Assembly (NCBI GenBank): GCA_902796095.1
Contig: CADBNP010000193.1
Span: 1-8,166, forward strand
Reading direction: 5' to 3'
DNA: 8,166 nucleotides
DNA from: an uncultured Aeromonadales bacterium
GTDB taxonomy: Bacteria > Pseudomonadota > Gammaproteobacteria > Enterobacterales > Succinivibrionaceae
The notes beneath the pieces were generated by a model. The model was not told the DNA's origin and searched no databases. It saw nothing but the letters and a program-made list of their open reading frames with translations. Below, in pieces: positions 7,259-8,166 of the stretch. Positions within the stretch are counted from its first letter, which is position 1, and every line of letters begins with the position of its first letter. Both the position numbers and the translations under genes were made by a program.

Positions 7259-8161
7259 ATGGAAAAAGTCATCTCAAAAATTATCGGTGCCGTTATTGTG
7301 CTGGCAATCGCAGGTGTTCTTCTGTATGTTTTTCTTGTATACATCCTGCCGGTGCTTATTATAGGCGGACTCCTTTTCTTCTTTCTTAGAAAACTGTACA
7401 GATATCTTGGAAGAATAAGACGATCAACAGATGATTACCTGACTCTTACCTTTGTTCCCCTTGGTTATATTACATCCAGATCTTCATCTGCCGGTGATCT
7501 CAAGTATATGTATGTGGACAGTGTTCTTGAGAAATTTGATATCAGTCCGAATCGTTATCAGAGAGCCCGCGAGTTTATAGAAGTGGGAGGAAAGTCCTCC
7601 GCCCATGAAATATCAGAGATTATTTCAAAGTACCGTCAGTACTGGGAAAATCCTTCTGCCAGAAGAAGAATTTTTATTTCGCAGATTTCTGTTTTATTTT
7701 ATGACAATTTACTGACGAGAAGTGAAATCAATCTTTTTTTTGAAGTTGCAAACTGGTACTGCTATACAAGGGAAGAGGCACAGGCATTGCTTGATTCCCT
7801 GCTCAACTTCAAACAGTTTACCTACGATCCCGAAACTGACAGTTATTCTCCTTTCGGTTTCGGCAGTTGGAACAGCGGTGAAAGTGAGTCCGGAAATACA
7901 GACGGGGACGGTTACGGCGGTTTCGGAAGTTCATATAACTCTGCCAGAGAACTTGAGGATGCATACCGTGTGCTTGGTATAGATTCCTCCACATCTGATA
8001 ATGATGCCCGTCATGCGTATAAAAAACTCATGTCAAGATATCATCCTGACAAGGCCATTGCACAGGGGCTCGGAGACGATGGCGTCAAAAGGTATACAGA
8101 GCTGAGTCAGAAGATAGGAAAGGCCTGGGATACTGTTAAACAATACCGTCATATAAAGTAG
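7259..8161 (+). CDS. djlA: DjlA-like membrane-anchored J-domain co-chaperone
   Basis: This 300-residue protein is predicted to be a DnaK co-chaperone tethered to the inner membrane, with its J domain in the cytoplasm stimulating DnaK ATPase. Hydrophobic residues run from about 8 to 43 with a proline at 31, followed by a basic stretch (44-55), so it has either one long anchor or a tight two-helix hairpin. The middle (about 60-186) resembles the TerB-like part of DjlA, for example FYDNLLTRSEINLFFEVA at 147-164. A Gly/Ser/Asp-rich linker (about 199-228) leads to the C-terminal J domain (about 233-298): AYRVLGI, helix II AYKKLMSRY, the essential HPD at 262-264, and the DjlA-type AIAQGL after it. 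All key J-domain residues are intact. E. coli DjlA is about 270 residues, so this one is slightly longer. The ATG has AGGA (7249-7252) 6 bases upstream. The stop lies 5 bases before the window end, so any terminator is out of view. It follows lemA on the same strand after a 342-base gap. Confidence 0.88.
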   Translation: MEKVISKIIGAVIVLAIAGVLLYVFLVYILPVLIIGGLLFFFLRKLYRYLGRIRRSTDDYLTLTFVPLGYITSRSSSAGDLKYMYVDSVLEKFDISPNRYQRAREFIEVGGKSSAHEISEIISKYRQYWENPSARRRIFISQISVLFYDNLLTRSEINLFFEVANWYCYTREEAQALLDSLLNFKQFTYDPETDSYSPFGFGSWNSGESESGNTDGDGYGGFGSSYNSARELEDAYRVLGIDSSTSDNDARHAYKKLMSRYHPDKAIAQGLGDDGVKRYTELSQKIGKAWDTVKQYRHIK

Positions 8162-8166
8162 TCTGC

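Noticed and set aside
1..8166. Mobile elements, CRISPR arrays, tRNA or rRNA genes, phage or toxin-antitoxin systems
   Set aside because: No transposase or integrase motifs, regularly spaced repeats, tRNA-like cloverleaf or conserved rRNA sequence was seen in either strand.

Overview
The window reads as ordinary chromosomal DNA from a bacterium, AT-leaning by eye. It holds five recognisable protein genes and one doubtful small gene. The membrane-anchored J-domain protein at the right end has the layout of proteobacterial DjlA: N-terminal membrane segment, TerB-like middle, C-terminal J domain with the DjlA-type Ala-x-Gly-Leu segment after HPD. With the lipoprotein-modifying enzyme Lgt and a Sel1-repeat protein, this suggests a Gram-negative. 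A host-associated anaerobic gammaproteobacterium such as Succinivibrionaceae is my best guess, but that is weak inference. The Lgt has a Bacteroidota-like Asn-Ser-Glu signature, and the SWIM/SNF2 helicase has an architecture best known from Firmicutes, so the genome may be mosaic or the lineage unusual.

Layout, left to right. The 3' part of lgt (1-639, +) is followed by a large SWIM-zinc-finger SNF2-family ATPase (759-4781, +). A compact bidirectional terminator (4785-4821) separates it from the convergent gene for a cytoplasmic Sel1-repeat protein (4851-6080, -). A 275-base divergent intergenic region (6081-6355) holds the sel1 promoter, with a small palindrome in its spacer, and scattered AACAGG boxes. 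Then come lemA (6356-6916, +), a 342-base stretch with a GC-rich hairpin and an apparently frameshifted small membrane-protein reading frame (about 6934-7213), and the DjlA-like J-domain gene (7259-8161, +).

No tight operon is evident. Each main gene has its own leader, and the Sel1 gene points the other way. LemA and the DjlA-like protein are both small N-terminally membrane-anchored proteins on the same strand. The doubtful reading frame between them also encodes a hydrophobic segment, so 6356-8161 could be a small envelope-associated cluster. I found no mobile element, CRISPR array, tRNA, rRNA or phage gene. The least expected item is the small frame between lemA and the DjlA-like gene: it looks codon-like but has no start in its own frame and would need a +1 shift at a GTT-TGA-T site.
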